This document shows, piece by piece, positions 13,845-21,569 of a stretch of DNA of 64,000 bases. Every line of letters starts with the position of its first letter. Position 1 is the stretch's first letter. Location: positions 3,151 through 67,150 of the forward strand of contig CAMYLA010000001.1 in assembly GCA_947259095.1 (NCBI GenBank). Direction: 5' to 3'. This stretch comes from an uncultured Acidimicrobiaceae bacterium (GTDB lineage: Bacteria > Actinomycetota > Acidimicrobiia > Acidimicrobiales > SZUA-35). Both the position numbers and the translations under genes were made by a program. The notes below the pieces were generated by a model. That model was not told the origin of the DNA, made no database searches, and saw nothing but the letters and a program-made list of their open reading frames with translations.

Positions 13845-14407
13845 CGTTCGACCTCCCCCAGTTCCACCCGTTCAAGGGTGGCGTTGACCGCCTCGTTCCT
13901 TCTGGTCGGCAGGTTCTTGCCGACATAGTCCGGCCTGATCGGCAGCTCCCGGTGCCCTCGATCCACCATGACGGCGAGCTGGATGGCTCGGGGCCGGCCC
14001 TGATCGATGATGGCATCCAGCGCCGCCCTGATGGTGCGGCCGGTGAACAGCACGTCGTCGACAAGCACCACCATCTTGCGGTTCATATCGAAATCGATCT
14101 CGGTGACCGCCTCGGGCAGGACCGGCCGAAGGTTGATGTCGTCGCGGTAGAACGCCACGTCGAGCTTGCCGACCGGCACCCGGACCTCCTCGATCTCCAG
14201 CAATGCCGCGCCGATGGCCTCGGCGAATGGCACACCACCGGTCTGGAGGCCGACGACGACGACGTCGTCGAGGCCCTTGTTGGCCTCGACGATCTCGTGG
14301 GCCATCCGCCGGACGGCTCTGCTCACCGCTGCCGAGTCGAGCACCTCGGACTTGCCAACAAAAACGCCCCCGAACGGGGGCGTGCGGCGTCGTTCACGTT
14401 CTGCCAA
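13841..14407 (-). CDS. pyrR: Pyrimidine operon regulator PyrR (bifunctional RNA-binding attenuator / UPRTase)
   Basis: UMP-sensing RNA-binding protein of the phosphoribosyltransferase family. The PRPP loop VVLVDDVLFTGRTIRAALDA and the C-terminal VDRGHRELPIRPDYVGKN match the family closely. The start is unusual. TTG at 14407 has an ideal GGAAGGA seven bases upstream and gives 188 residues, but its first codons run through a GC hairpin followed by a T-run. The next in-frame start, GTG at 14344, lies beyond that hairpin, gives 167 residues and has no obvious ribosome site. I prefer TTG. First gene of the pyr operon; its stop overlaps the pyrB ATG. Confidence 0.9.
   Translation of the reverse strand: MAERERRRTPPFGGVFVGKSEVLDSAAVSRAVRRMAHEIVEANKGLDDVVVVGLQTGGVPFAEAIGAALLEIEEVRVPVGKLDVAFYRDDINLRPVLPEAVTEIDFDMNRKMVVLVDDVLFTGRTIRAALDAIIDQGRPRAIQLAVMVDRGHRELPIRPDYVGKNLPTRRNEAVNATLERVELGEVER
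14357..14383 (-). terminator. Intrinsic-terminator-like hairpin at the start of pyrR (attenuator)
   Basis: On the minus strand a perfect 8-bp stem (ACGCCCCC / GGGGGCGT, loop GTTC) runs straight into TTTTTGTT. This is the strongest intrinsic-terminator shape noticed in the window. It lies inside the reading frame if pyrR starts at TTG 14407, or in the leader if it starts at GTG 14344. In both cases it is placed to stop pyr transcription before pyrB. Confidence 0.8.
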
Positions 14408-14418
14408 ATCGGAGTCCT

Positions 14419-14451
14419 TCCGTCCGAGCCTCTCTGGACCCGCTTCACGGA
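14419..14451 (-). promoter_or_regulatory. PyrR-binding RNA hairpin (binding loop)
   Basis: The minus-strand RNA folds as a lower stem UCCGU/ACGGA, an asymmetric purine-rich internal loop, an upper stem CGGG/CUCG with a bulged U, and CC/GG closing an AGAGA loop. It contains the conserved core UCCAGAGAGGCU known from Bacillus PyrR-binding loops. Its 3' strand shares GGA with the GGAAGGA ribosome site of pyrR (14415-14421), so PyrR-UMP binding would hide that site. Confidence 0.85.
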
Positions 14452-14479
14452 TGTCTGCGACCCACCGGGCCGCACCCCG

Positions 14480-14485
14480 ACTGTA
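14480..14485 (-). promoter_or_regulatory. Candidate pyr operon -10 element (TACAGT), position approximate
   Basis: TACAGT occurs on the minus strand about 30 bases upstream of the PyrR-binding hairpin, in the context GGCTACAGTCGGGG. Its placement would give a short leader starting just before the hairpin. No clear -35 element is visible. Confidence 0.35.
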
Positions 14486-14604
14486 GCCAACCCTTTTCCG
14501 GCGCGCGCCGACCCCGCAGAAAATGCCGACCGCGCCGTTGACCACCGCTCACCGCAGAGGACCGGCGGGAACGGCGGGCCGGGAGAACGCACGATCGGGG
14601 GTGC

Positions 14605-15492
14605 TCAGACGCCCCGGAAGATCGCTTCCCGTTTCTCGACGAAGGCCGCCGCCGCCTCGCGATGATCGGCGGACGACATCGTTCGCACCATGGCCGGCGC
14701 CTCGGCGTCGAGGGCTTCGGCCAGCCCCACCCCTTGGGCCCGGTTGATGTTCTCCTTCATGTATCGCAAGGCGATCGGGGGCCGCTCGGCGAGACGCCGG
14801 CAGTACTCGAGGGCCGCAGCATCGAAGCCCTCATCGGGGAGGACCTGGTTCACCAGTCCGAGATCGGCGGCCTCGGCCGCGCTCAGCTTCGGTGACATGA
14901 AGTACAGCTCCTTGGCCTTGGCCGAGCCCACCAGATGGGTCAGGAACCAGCTGCCACCGAAGTCACCGGAACCACCGACCCCGGAGAACGCGGTGACCAG
15001 CACCGCCCGCTCGGCGGCAATCCGCAGATCGGCGGCCAGTGCGATCGACAACCCGGCGCCGGCGGCAGCACCGGGCAGGGCGGCCACCACCGGTTGGGGC
15101 AGCAGCCTCAGGCCAAGCGAGACCAGCCGCTGGCGCGACCGAAGGTCGGCCACCTTGGCCTCGGTCGAGGCCGGGGTTCGAGCCTCGCCGCCCTGGCCGC
15201 CGGCCTGGTTGCGCTCGTTCATCGCCTTGACGTCGCCCCCGGCGGAGAACGCACCGCCGGTCCCGGTCACCATCAGGACCCGGATGTCGGGGTCCTCGGC
15301 AATGGCGGGCAGGGCGTTCTCGAAGCCGACGTAGACGCCGGACGAGAGGGCGTTTCGCCGCTCGGGACGGTTGAACGACAAGATGGCGACGTGGCCGACC
15401 CTGCGACCCAGCAGGTCCTCGGTCCCTGTCTCGATCGTCGCTTCGGTCTGGTCACCGATCGCGGCGTCTGTCCGGTCTTGGGTGTTGGTCAT
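14605..15492 (-). CDS. Enoyl-CoA hydratase/isomerase family (crotonase) protein
   Basis: Acyl-CoA enzyme of the crotonase fold, 295 residues. A charged N-terminal extension of about 25 residues precedes the core. The oxyanion-hole segments are visible as GAFSAGGDVKAM and PGAAAGAGLSIALAADLRIA. Around the second catalytic position it reads GVGGSGDFGGSWFL, with Asp where classical hydratases carry Glu, resembling PaaG/isomerase-like members, so the exact reaction is uncertain. GGGGAG precedes the ATG at 15492, and TAGCGT at 15525-15530 is a plausible -10. It appears monocistronic. Confidence 0.85.
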   Translation of the reverse strand: MTNTQDRTDAAIGDQTEATIETGTEDLLGRRVGHVAILSFNRPERRNALSSGVYVGFENALPAIAEDPDIRVLMVTGTGGAFSAGGDVKAMNERNQAGGQGGEARTPASTEAKVADLRSRQRLVSLGLRLLPQPVVAALPGAAAGAGLSIALAADLRIAAERAVLVTAFSGVGGSGDFGGSWFLTHLVGSAKAKELYFMSPKLSAAEAADLGLVNQVLPDEGFDAAALEYCRRLAERPPIALRYMKENINRAQGVGLAEALDAEAPAMVRTMSSADHREAAAAFVEKREAIFRGV

Positions 15493-15562
15493 GGCTCGGG
15501 CTCCCCGATGGTCGGATCACCGAAACGCTACCGCTCCCCCCGCAAGGGGTTCCAATGCCCGC

Positions 15563-16648
15563 TCAACCGGCTGGGGCGGGCAACGGCTCGTCACCCATGA
15601 CGGTGACGGTGTAGAAGAAGCCGACCTCGGCTCCGTCGACAACAACACCGGAAACGACAATGTCGAACTCGGTGTCGTATGCAGGGTCGAGTCTGAAGAA
15701 GCCGTCGCCGGCCGCTCCATCTCTAGCTGCTCTCCCGTCGATCGCGCCGTTGCCGGCGGGAGAGTCGTCGGAGCCGGGGTCTGCCACCGGTTCCCACACG
15801 ATGATGGGCGAGGGCACGTAGCCCTCGAGACTGAGCCGGGCCACCACGTCGAGCTCGATGGTGCGGCCGCCGCTGGTCATGGTCACCTCGGCGTTGTCGA
15901 AATCGGCTCCGGCCATCCCGAACGACCATCGGGGGTAGACCAATGCCGGCGGCACGAAGCCCCGCGGTGGCCAGGCCACGAAACCCTCCGGTTCACGCAG
16001 CGGTGGGGTTTCGTCGAACACGCCATTGTCGAAGACCCACAGGGCGTTTGCCGGGTAGGCGGTGTCGCTGCCGGCCACATGACCGACACCGATCTCGGCG
16101 GTCGGCGGATGGAGAATGGTGTTGCGATGGCCGACATCGAGGTTGCGATCGCCGGGGTCCTCGATGTAGCCGTCGATGGCCGATGGCCCGGTCCGCCCGA
16201 GGTAGAGATTGCTGTTGGCTGCAGCCTCCTGACCGACGTTGGTCAGGCAGTCGAAGGTCTGATCGGGCATGTGGCTGAGCCGGCCGGTGGCGCTCATGGT
16301 CAGGGCCGCATGCTGGGCCTTCGCCGAGTAGTCGACGTTCAGCTCCACGCCTGCCGGCACGCCGGCCATGGCCCGGTAGAAGTTGACCCGACGCAGGGTG
16401 GCCATGGCGAGCCGCTCCGACGCCTGGCCCGGCCGGCACGTCTCGTAGTTGCCGGTCCAGTCCATGTCCGGCGCATCTCCGGCGTATTCCCCGGCGAACG
16501 CCACCGCCACCGCATCGCGGTTCGAGGTGTCGATCCACGGCTCCATGATGATGCCGGCCTGGCTTGGCACACCGCCGACGAGCCAGGCGGAAGAGGCGGC
16601 GAACGCTGCTGTGCCCAACAGCAGATGTGACCAGAGGCGGCGAAGCAC
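15563..16648 (-). CDS. Secreted CAP-domain (SCP/PR-1-like) protein
   Basis: The 361-residue protein starts with a signal-peptide-like segment (RRLWSHLLLGTAAFAASSAWLVGG), so it is probably exported. A CAP-like domain covers about residues 75-220: LRRVNFYRAMAG, then YSAKAQHAALTMSATGRLSHMP, then VGHRNTILHPPTAEIGVGHV, as in bacterial SCP-domain proteins. The C-terminal 130 residues have no family I recognise. The substrate or binding partner is unknown. The start is GTG at 16648 with GAGGTGG close upstream. It follows nusB in the same direction but with a 66-base gap. Confidence 0.8.
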   Translation of the reverse strand: MLRRLWSHLLLGTAAFAASSAWLVGGVPSQAGIIMEPWIDTSNRDAVAVAFAGEYAGDAPDMDWTGNYETCRPGQASERLAMATLRRVNFYRAMAGVPAGVELNVDYSAKAQHAALTMSATGRLSHMPDQTFDCLTNVGQEAAANSNLYLGRTGPSAIDGYIEDPGDRNLDVGHRNTILHPPTAEIGVGHVAGSDTAYPANALWVFDNGVFDETPPLREPEGFVAWPPRGFVPPALVYPRWSFGMAGADFDNAEVTMTSGGRTIELDVVARLSLEGYVPSPIIVWEPVADPGSDDSPAGNGAIDGRAARDGAAGDGFFRLDPAYDTEFDIVVSGVVVDGAEVGFFYTVTVMGDEPLPAPAG

Positions 16649-16714
16649 CCACCTCTATCGGCACCGGTTCGATCGCTTTGAGCGGGAAATCCCCTGAAGC
16701 CGGAACGAGCTCGT

Positions 16715-17131
16715 TCAGCTCGGCCGGACGTCGGCCGCCACTGCGGCCAGGATGCCGTTGACGAACCGGCTCGACTCATCGGTCGAGTAGCGACCGGCCA
16801 ACTCGACGGCTTCGGACAGCACCACGCCGGTCGGGGTGGAGGCGGCCAGCAGCTCGGCGATGGCGATCCGCATCACAACGACGTCGAGCACCGGCATCCG
16901 CGACAGCGCCCAGCGCTTCGATTTGGCCTCGATCAGGCCGCTTGCCTCGGCCCTGCGGTCCTCGGCGTTGCGCAGGAGCTCGACCACGAACGGATCGGGG
17001 GCGATCGTCTGGGCGTCGACCGCCTCATCGACGGTCCAGCCCCGGAGTTCGGCTTCGTAGGCCAACTCCACGGCCCGCTCCCGGCTCTCCCGTCGAGATC
17101 GGATCTGCTCACCGGCAGCCTCTTCGGTCAC
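16715..17131 (-). CDS. nusB: Transcription antitermination factor NusB
   Basis: RNA-binding antitermination factor used in rRNA transcription. The 138-residue product has RRESRERAVELAYEAELRG near the N-terminus and the typical C-terminal VLSEAVELAGRYSTDESSRFVNGILAAV. The GTG start at 17131 overlaps the efp stop (GTGA). Longer upstream extensions of this frame lie inside efp and are rejected. The efp-nusB pairing is common in actinobacteria. Confidence 0.95.
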   Translation of the reverse strand: MTEEAAGEQIRSRRESRERAVELAYEAELRGWTVDEAVDAQTIAPDPFVVELLRNAEDRRAEASGLIEAKSKRWALSRMPVLDVVVMRIAIAELLAASTPTGVVLSEAVELAGRYSTDESSRFVNGILAAVAADVRPS

Positions 17132-17691
17132 GCCCGGGTCTGGTACTCGCCGGTGCGGGTGTCGACCTTGACCCGGTCGCCGGTTTCGACGAACAGCGGG
17201 ACCTGGATGACGAGCCCACTGTCCAGTGTTGCCGGCTTCCTGGCACCGGAGACCCGATCGCCCTGGATGCCGGGCTCGGTCTCGGTGATGGCCAGTTCCA
17301 CCGACGCCGGGAGGTCGGTACCGATGATCTCGTCGCCGTACATCAGGAACGTGACCGTCGAGCCCTCGGTGATGTAGTTCCCGGCGTCGCCCATCGCCTC
17401 CTCCGACACGGTTGACTGCTCGAAGTTCTCGTTGTCCATCACCGCATAGCCGGTTCCGTCGCGGTAGAGGTACTGCTGCTCCCGCTTCTCGATGAAGGCG
17501 CTCTCCACCTTCTCCCCGGCCCGGAACGTGCGGTCGATGACCGCTCCGGTTCTGGCGTTCTTCAGCGTCGTTCTGACGAAGGCCCCACCCTTGCCCGGTT
17601 TGACGTGCTGGAAATCCTGGATCTGGAACAGACCTTCCGGCAGTTCCATGGTCATCCCGTTCTTGAAGTCGCTGGTGCTGATCGTTGCCAT
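17128..17691 (-). CDS. efp: Translation elongation factor P
   Basis: Relieves ribosome stalling at polyproline. The 187-residue protein has the three-domain EF-P pattern with the tip loop HVKPGKGGAF (about residues 29-38) carrying the lysine that is modified in other bacteria, and the C-terminal signature GDRVKVDTRTGEYQTRA. Start ATG 17691 follows GAAGAAGA. It overlaps nusB downstream and follows the M24 peptidase gene by 42 bases, as in mycobacteria. Confidence 0.97.
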   Translation of the reverse strand: MATISTSDFKNGMTMELPEGLFQIQDFQHVKPGKGGAFVRTTLKNARTGAVIDRTFRAGEKVESAFIEKREQQYLYRDGTGYAVMDNENFEQSTVSEEAMGDAGNYITEGSTVTFLMYGDEIIGTDLPASVELAITETEPGIQGDRVSGARKPATLDSGLVIQVPLFVETGDRVKVDTRTGEYQTRA

Positions 17692-17733
17692 GGTCTTCTT
17701 CGTTGTTGGTTTGGAACCGGCGATGGTCGAGTG

Positions 17734-18834
17734 TTAGCAGGCGGTCGGGCTCTTGGAACTCAGGGTGATGGGTTCGCACCCGGACGCGGTCACCACCACC
17801 GAATCCTCGATCCGCACGCCCCCCAGGTCCGGGAGGTAGGCGCCGGGCTCGACGGTGACAACGTAGCCGCTGCGGAGGATACCGGTCGCCCGGCTCGACA
17901 AGATGGGGTTCTCGTGAATCTCGAGCCCGATCCCGTGGCCGGTGCCGTGGATGAACGCCTCGCCGAGACCGTGGTCGGTCAGCCGCCGGCGGCAGACCCG
18001 GTCGATCTCACGCTCGTCGACCCCGTGGCGGACCGCGGCCACACCGGCGGCCTGGGCGTCGATCACCGCGTCGAAGACCGCCTGCTGGCGATTCGAGGGT
18101 GTGCCGAGGAGGAAACTTCGCGTCATGTCGCTGCCGTAGCCGTCGACCTTGGCCCCGAAGTCGATCACCACCATGTCTCCCGGCTCGATGGTCCGATCCG
18201 ACGGGGTGGCGTGGGGTTTTGCGCTGTTGGGGCCTGCGGCCACGATGGTGGCGAAACTGGGTTCGTCGGCCCCGAAATCCAGCATCGCCGCCTCCAGCAT
18301 CCTGGCGATGGCCAGCTCGGACCGCCCGGCGTTCAGTTCGGGCCGGACCTGGGCCAGCGCACGATCGGCGATCGAGGCGGCAAGACGGAGCCGTTGGATC
18401 TCGCCCGGGTCCTTGTGGCGCCGCTCCAGCTCGATCAACTCGACGGTCGGCACCAGCTCCCGGCCGTCCAACCAGCCGGCAAACCGGCGCATGGCGGCCC
18501 AGCTGACGTCCTCGCTCTCGAGGCCGACCCGGGCGGCGGCGGCCACCGCAGCCCGGAGTGGCTGCTCGACCTCTCGGGTGACGGTGAGCTCCGCGTCGAC
18601 CCCGGCCGACTGGAGCTGGTGGCGGATCTGGGTCTCGTAGCGTCCGTCTGTCACCACGGCCAACGAATCGGGCGTGATCACCGCGGTGCCGTTCGAACCG
18701 GTGAAACCGGTGAGCCAGTGGATGTTGACCTGCTTGGTGACCACCAGGGCGTCACAACCGAACTCGTCGAGCGAGGCTCGAATCCGGGCCAGACGTTCGT
18801 TGCGATCCATCGGCAGCAGCTCGTGGTGATCCAA
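17734..18834 (-). CDS. pepQ: M24-family Xaa-Pro peptidase
   Basis: Metallopeptidase of the pita-bread fold, cutting Xaa-Pro bonds. The N-terminal creatinase-like domain includes ALVVTKQVNIHWLTGFTGSN. The catalytic domain shows all metal-ligand segments: MVVIDFGAKVDGYGSDMT (two Asp), HGTGHGIGLEIHE (His), VEPGAYLPDLGGVRIED (two Glu). Start choice is uncertain: TTG at 18834 has GGAAAGGGG seven bases upstream, and ATG at 18810 and ATG at 18852 are alternatives. Aminopeptidase P versus prolidase cannot be separated by reading. Confidence 0.88.
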   Translation of the reverse strand: MDHHELLPMDRNERLARIRASLDEFGCDALVVTKQVNIHWLTGFTGSNGTAVITPDSLAVVTDGRYETQIRHQLQSAGVDAELTVTREVEQPLRAAVAAAARVGLESEDVSWAAMRRFAGWLDGRELVPTVELIELERRHKDPGEIQRLRLAASIADRALAQVRPELNAGRSELAIARMLEAAMLDFGADEPSFATIVAAGPNSAKPHATPSDRTIEPGDMVVIDFGAKVDGYGSDMTRSFLLGTPSNRQQAVFDAVIDAQAAGVAAVRHGVDEREIDRVCRRRLTDHGLGEAFIHGTGHGIGLEIHENPILSSRATGILRSGYVVTVEPGAYLPDLGGVRIEDSVVVTASGCEPITLSSKSPTAC

Positions 18835-18954
18835 GATCGAACCCCTTTCCAATGGAACCGGCCTTGTATCGAGGCTACCGGTTGCCCGCGACGGCGGCTC
18901 CCTCGGGCGGGTACCCGGCCCCGGAGCCGACGACTCGGCGGCGGGACCGGACCG

Positions 18955-19017
18955 CTAGAAGGCCAGGTAGGCGGCGAGGACGAGAAGGAGACTCGAGGTT
19001 GTGATACGCCAGTTCAT
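18955..19017 (-). CDS. Possible 20-residue hydrophobic membrane peptide
   Basis: ATG...TAG encodes MNWRITTSSLLLVLAAYLAF. The charged N-terminus followed by an uninterrupted hydrophobic stretch could span the membrane or act as a small regulatory peptide. The evidence that it is a gene is upstream: TAACGT lies seven bases before the ATG and TTCACG lies 17 bases before that, forming a complete promoter of the leaderless type seen at other genes here. It sits alone in the 260-base gap between aroKB and the M24 peptidase gene. I recognise no family. It could be chance. Confidence 0.4.
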   Translation of the reverse strand: MNWRITTSSLLLVLAAYLAF

Positions 19018-19024
19018 GTCTTCG

Positions 19025-19053
19025 ACGTTACGGCCGGCGGTCCGGATCGTGAA
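19025..19053 (-). promoter_or_regulatory. Promoter of the 20-residue ORF (TTCACG - 17 bp - TAACGT)
   Basis: -10 TAACGT at 19025-19030 and -35-like TTCACG with a 17-bp spacer, followed by 7 bases and an ATG. It is the best -35/-10 pair found among the leaderless-type starts of the window. Confidence 0.45.
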
Positions 19054-19113
19054 TAGGGCCACGCCCCCACATGTCGGCCCCGGCGGCCAGGCCGGGCCGA
19101 GGGACACCGGCGA

Positions 19114-20655
19114 TCAGGAACCGGCCACGGCCGCCATGGCCGCGGCCAGGATGCCCCGGTCCTCGATCGGCACCGGTTCCACCCCGTCCGGCCCGTCGAG
19201 GACGAAGGTCACCCCGTCGACGGCTTTCTTGTCCCGGCTGAACAGGTCGATCAGTTCCTGGCGGTCGAGGCCGGCGGGAAGCTCGACGTCCAGGCCGTAG
19301 CCCGAGACGACCCGGCGGTGCTCGGCAACCCTGTCCGGGCCGATCCGGCCAAGCAGCGCCGCCAGTTCGGCGGCGTAGACCAACCCGATCCCTACCGCCT
19401 CACCGTGGCGGATGTCGTAGCGGCCGGCGGTTTCCAGGGCGTGGGCCAGGGTGTGGCCGTAGTTGAGGATGGCCCGGCGGCCCCCCTCCCGTTCGTCGCC
19501 GGATACGACATCGGCCTTGATCCTGGCCGATCGGGCCACCCGCTCCACCAGCTCGACCGCATCGAGGCGGCCGCCGCCGAGGAAGTGGTACTTGGCCAGC
19601 TCGCCCATCCCACTTCGGAACTCCCGAGGGGGCAGACCGTCGAGGGTGTCGACGTCGCACACCACCGCCGCCGGCTGCCAGAACGCTCCAACCAGGTTCT
19701 TGCCCTCGGGAAGGTTGACCCCGCACTTCCCGCCGATGGCGGCGTCGATCTGACCCAGCAAGGTGGTCGACACATGGACCACCGGAACACCCCGGTGGTA
19801 GGAGGCGGCGACGAATCCGGCCACATCGGAGACAACGCCGCCGCCGACCGAGACGACGCAGTCGGCCCTGGTCAAACCCCATTGGGCGAACTGGGACGCC
19901 AACCGGCCGACCACGTCCAGTCGCTTTGCCTGCTCGCCGTCCTCGACGTCGAAGACCCGTTGCTCACGGCCGCTGTCGACCTCGATGCCGATGCCGGGCT
20001 GGGTCACGATCGCCACCCGGCGGCACCGGCCGGGAACCAGCTCCGGCAACCGGTCGACGACACCTCTTCCGACAACGATCGGGTAGCCCCGACCGTCCGC
20101 CAACCGGACATGCTCCACCAGCCGGCGGCCGGCCCGGGGTTGGATGGCGGTGGCTGCGGCCTCGACCGCCCCGGCAACGGCATCGGCGTCACGACCTTCG
20201 GTGGTGACGATGGCGTCGGCCGCCGTGGTGTAGTGGACGAGGCGGTCACGGCGCAGCGCTCGCAGCCGCCCCGACGGATCGTCGGCCAGCAACGGCCGAT
20301 CGGCGGCCGCACCGAGGCGGGCCGCCAACACCTCGTCGGGGGCGTCGAGCCAGATCGTCACCGCAGCGCGGGCCAGCGTCTCCCGATTCCGGTGGCGCAA
20401 CACCAGGCCGCCGCCACCGTCGATCACCGCTTCGGGGTGGGTGACGAGCACCTGTTCCAGGAGCGCCGATTCCAATTCGCGGAACCGCTCCTCGCCGTCA
20501 TCGGCGAAGATGCGGCTGATCGAGGTGCCGGCTTCGGCTTCGATCAGCGCGTCAAGCCCGAAGACCGGCCGGCCGGTGAGCCGGCCGACGATCTCGGAGA
20601 CCGATGACTTCCCAGAGCCGGGCAGTCCGATCAGAACCAGGGGTTTTGCAGCCAC
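19114..20655 (-). CDS. aroKB: Shikimate kinase - 3-dehydroquinate synthase fusion
   Basis: Two shikimate-pathway enzymes in one 513-residue chain. Residues 1 to about 165 are shikimate kinase: P-loop GLPGSGKSS (9-17), the shikimate-contact GGGGLVLRHRN, and the lid segment AADRPLLA. From about residue 180 the chain is NAD-dependent dehydroquinate synthase: SVGGGVVSDVAGFVAASYHRG, KCGVNLPEGKNLVGAFWQP, and the zinc motif NYGHTLAHALE. Neither half shows a broken motif. Mycobacteria have the same genes side by side but separate. The GTG start at 20655 lies six bases after TAGCCT without a Shine-Dalgarno. Confidence 0.95.
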   Translation of the reverse strand: MAAKPLVLIGLPGSGKSSVSEIVGRLTGRPVFGLDALIEAEAGTSISRIFADDGEERFRELESALLEQVLVTHPEAVIDGGGGLVLRHRNRETLARAAVTIWLDAPDEVLAARLGAAADRPLLADDPSGRLRALRRDRLVHYTTAADAIVTTEGRDADAVAGAVEAAATAIQPRAGRRLVEHVRLADGRGYPIVVGRGVVDRLPELVPGRCRRVAIVTQPGIGIEVDSGREQRVFDVEDGEQAKRLDVVGRLASQFAQWGLTRADCVVSVGGGVVSDVAGFVAASYHRGVPVVHVSTTLLGQIDAAIGGKCGVNLPEGKNLVGAFWQPAAVVCDVDTLDGLPPREFRSGMGELAKYHFLGGGRLDAVELVERVARSARIKADVVSGDEREGGRRAILNYGHTLAHALETAGRYDIRHGEAVGIGLVYAAELAALLGRIGPDRVAEHRRVVSGYGLDVELPAGLDRQELIDLFSRDKKAVDGVTFVLDGPDGVEPVPIEDRGILAAAMAAVAGS

Positions 20656-20661
20656 CCGGCA

Positions 20662-20667
20662 AGGCTA
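20662..20667 (-). promoter_or_regulatory. TANNNT -10 element (TAGCCT) 6 bases before aroKB GTG
   Basis: TAGCCT, six bases (tgccgg), GTG. No Shine-Dalgarno is present. It fits a leaderless transcript. Confidence 0.45.
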
Positions 20668-20740
20668 ACGGGCCGGCCGAGCGCTCGACGGGCCGCCGGG
20701 ATTCGACCGACCGGGCCCGACATCGGGACCGGGTCCGCAG

Positions 20741-21520
20741 CTACAGCGAAACGGTGTCGAGCACCGACCCGGAGACGAGCACGGCGGCCAGGGTGGCGGC
20801 GGCCAGCGCCGGACCGAACGGGATCTCGGCCCGGCCTCTGGACTTCGCCAGGTTGTAGACAAGGCCGGTCACCCCACCGCCGACGAGAGCCACGATGATG
20901 GTGGCCAGCACCAGCCTGGTGGTGTCGATCAGGTCCGGTTGCAGCCAGCCGAGGAACAGGCCCAGGGTCATCGAGAGCTTGACGTCACCCCGGCCCATCC
21001 CCTGTTCATTGACGACGTGGGCCGCGCCGATGAACCCGGTGAACACCGCGGCGCCGAGCAGGGCGGAGTAGATGCCCTCGGCGTAGTCTCGCTGACCGGA
21101 GATCACCAGGATCAGGAACAACGAGGCGAAGAACGCCGGCCAGACGATGATGTTGGGCAGCAGGTGGGTCTCGACATCGATGGCCGACAACACGATCAAC
21201 ACTGCGGCCAGCCCGAGGTATGGCAACAACATCCAACCCATGCCGAACCGCAGTCCGAGCATGGCGAACACCATCCCGGTGGCCAGGTCGATCATCGGGT
21301 AGCGAACGCCCTTGTGTAACCCACAACCGGTGCACCGATCGAACCATCCCAGCACCGGCCGGAGGGTGGAGGGGCCGAGGGCCCGCCGACAGCTGGTGCA
21401 GCGGTGCGTCGGTTTTGGCGGGAGCCGCTCAACGGCCCGATCGGCGATGATGCCGAGCCATGGACCGACGACAACCCCCACGGCCAACAGGCCGAGGGGG
21501 AGCAGAACCGTGATGGTCAT
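20741..21520 (-). CDS. Prepilin peptidase (type IV leader peptidase, A24)
   Basis: Membrane aspartic peptidase that cleaves, and often methylates, type IV prepilin-like proteins. The 259-residue chain has about seven hydrophobic segments. An N-terminal domain carries two zinc CxxC pairs (CTSC near residue 41 and CTGC near residue 63). Both catalytic aspartates are present, in VLSAIDVETHLLPN and GMGRGDVKLS. No pilin or pilus assembly gene lies in the window, so its substrates are elsewhere. Its position between aroE and the aro genes matches the M. tuberculosis neighbourhood, with a DUF4388 gene inserted. Confidence 0.93.
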   Translation of the reverse strand: MTITVLLPLGLLAVGVVVGPWLGIIADRAVERLPPKPTHRCTSCRRALGPSTLRPVLGWFDRCTGCGLHKGVRYPMIDLATGMVFAMLGLRFGMGWMLLPYLGLAAVLIVLSAIDVETHLLPNIIVWPAFFASLFLILVISGQRDYAEGIYSALLGAAVFTGFIGAAHVVNEQGMGRGDVKLSMTLGLFLGWLQPDLIDTTRLVLATIIVALVGGGVTGLVYNLAKSRGRAEIPFGPALAAATLAAVLVSGSVLDTVSL

Positions 21521-21569
21521 GTCGTCTGACTGAATGGTCGGCGACCGTGATCGGGTCTGGCCGAGCCGA

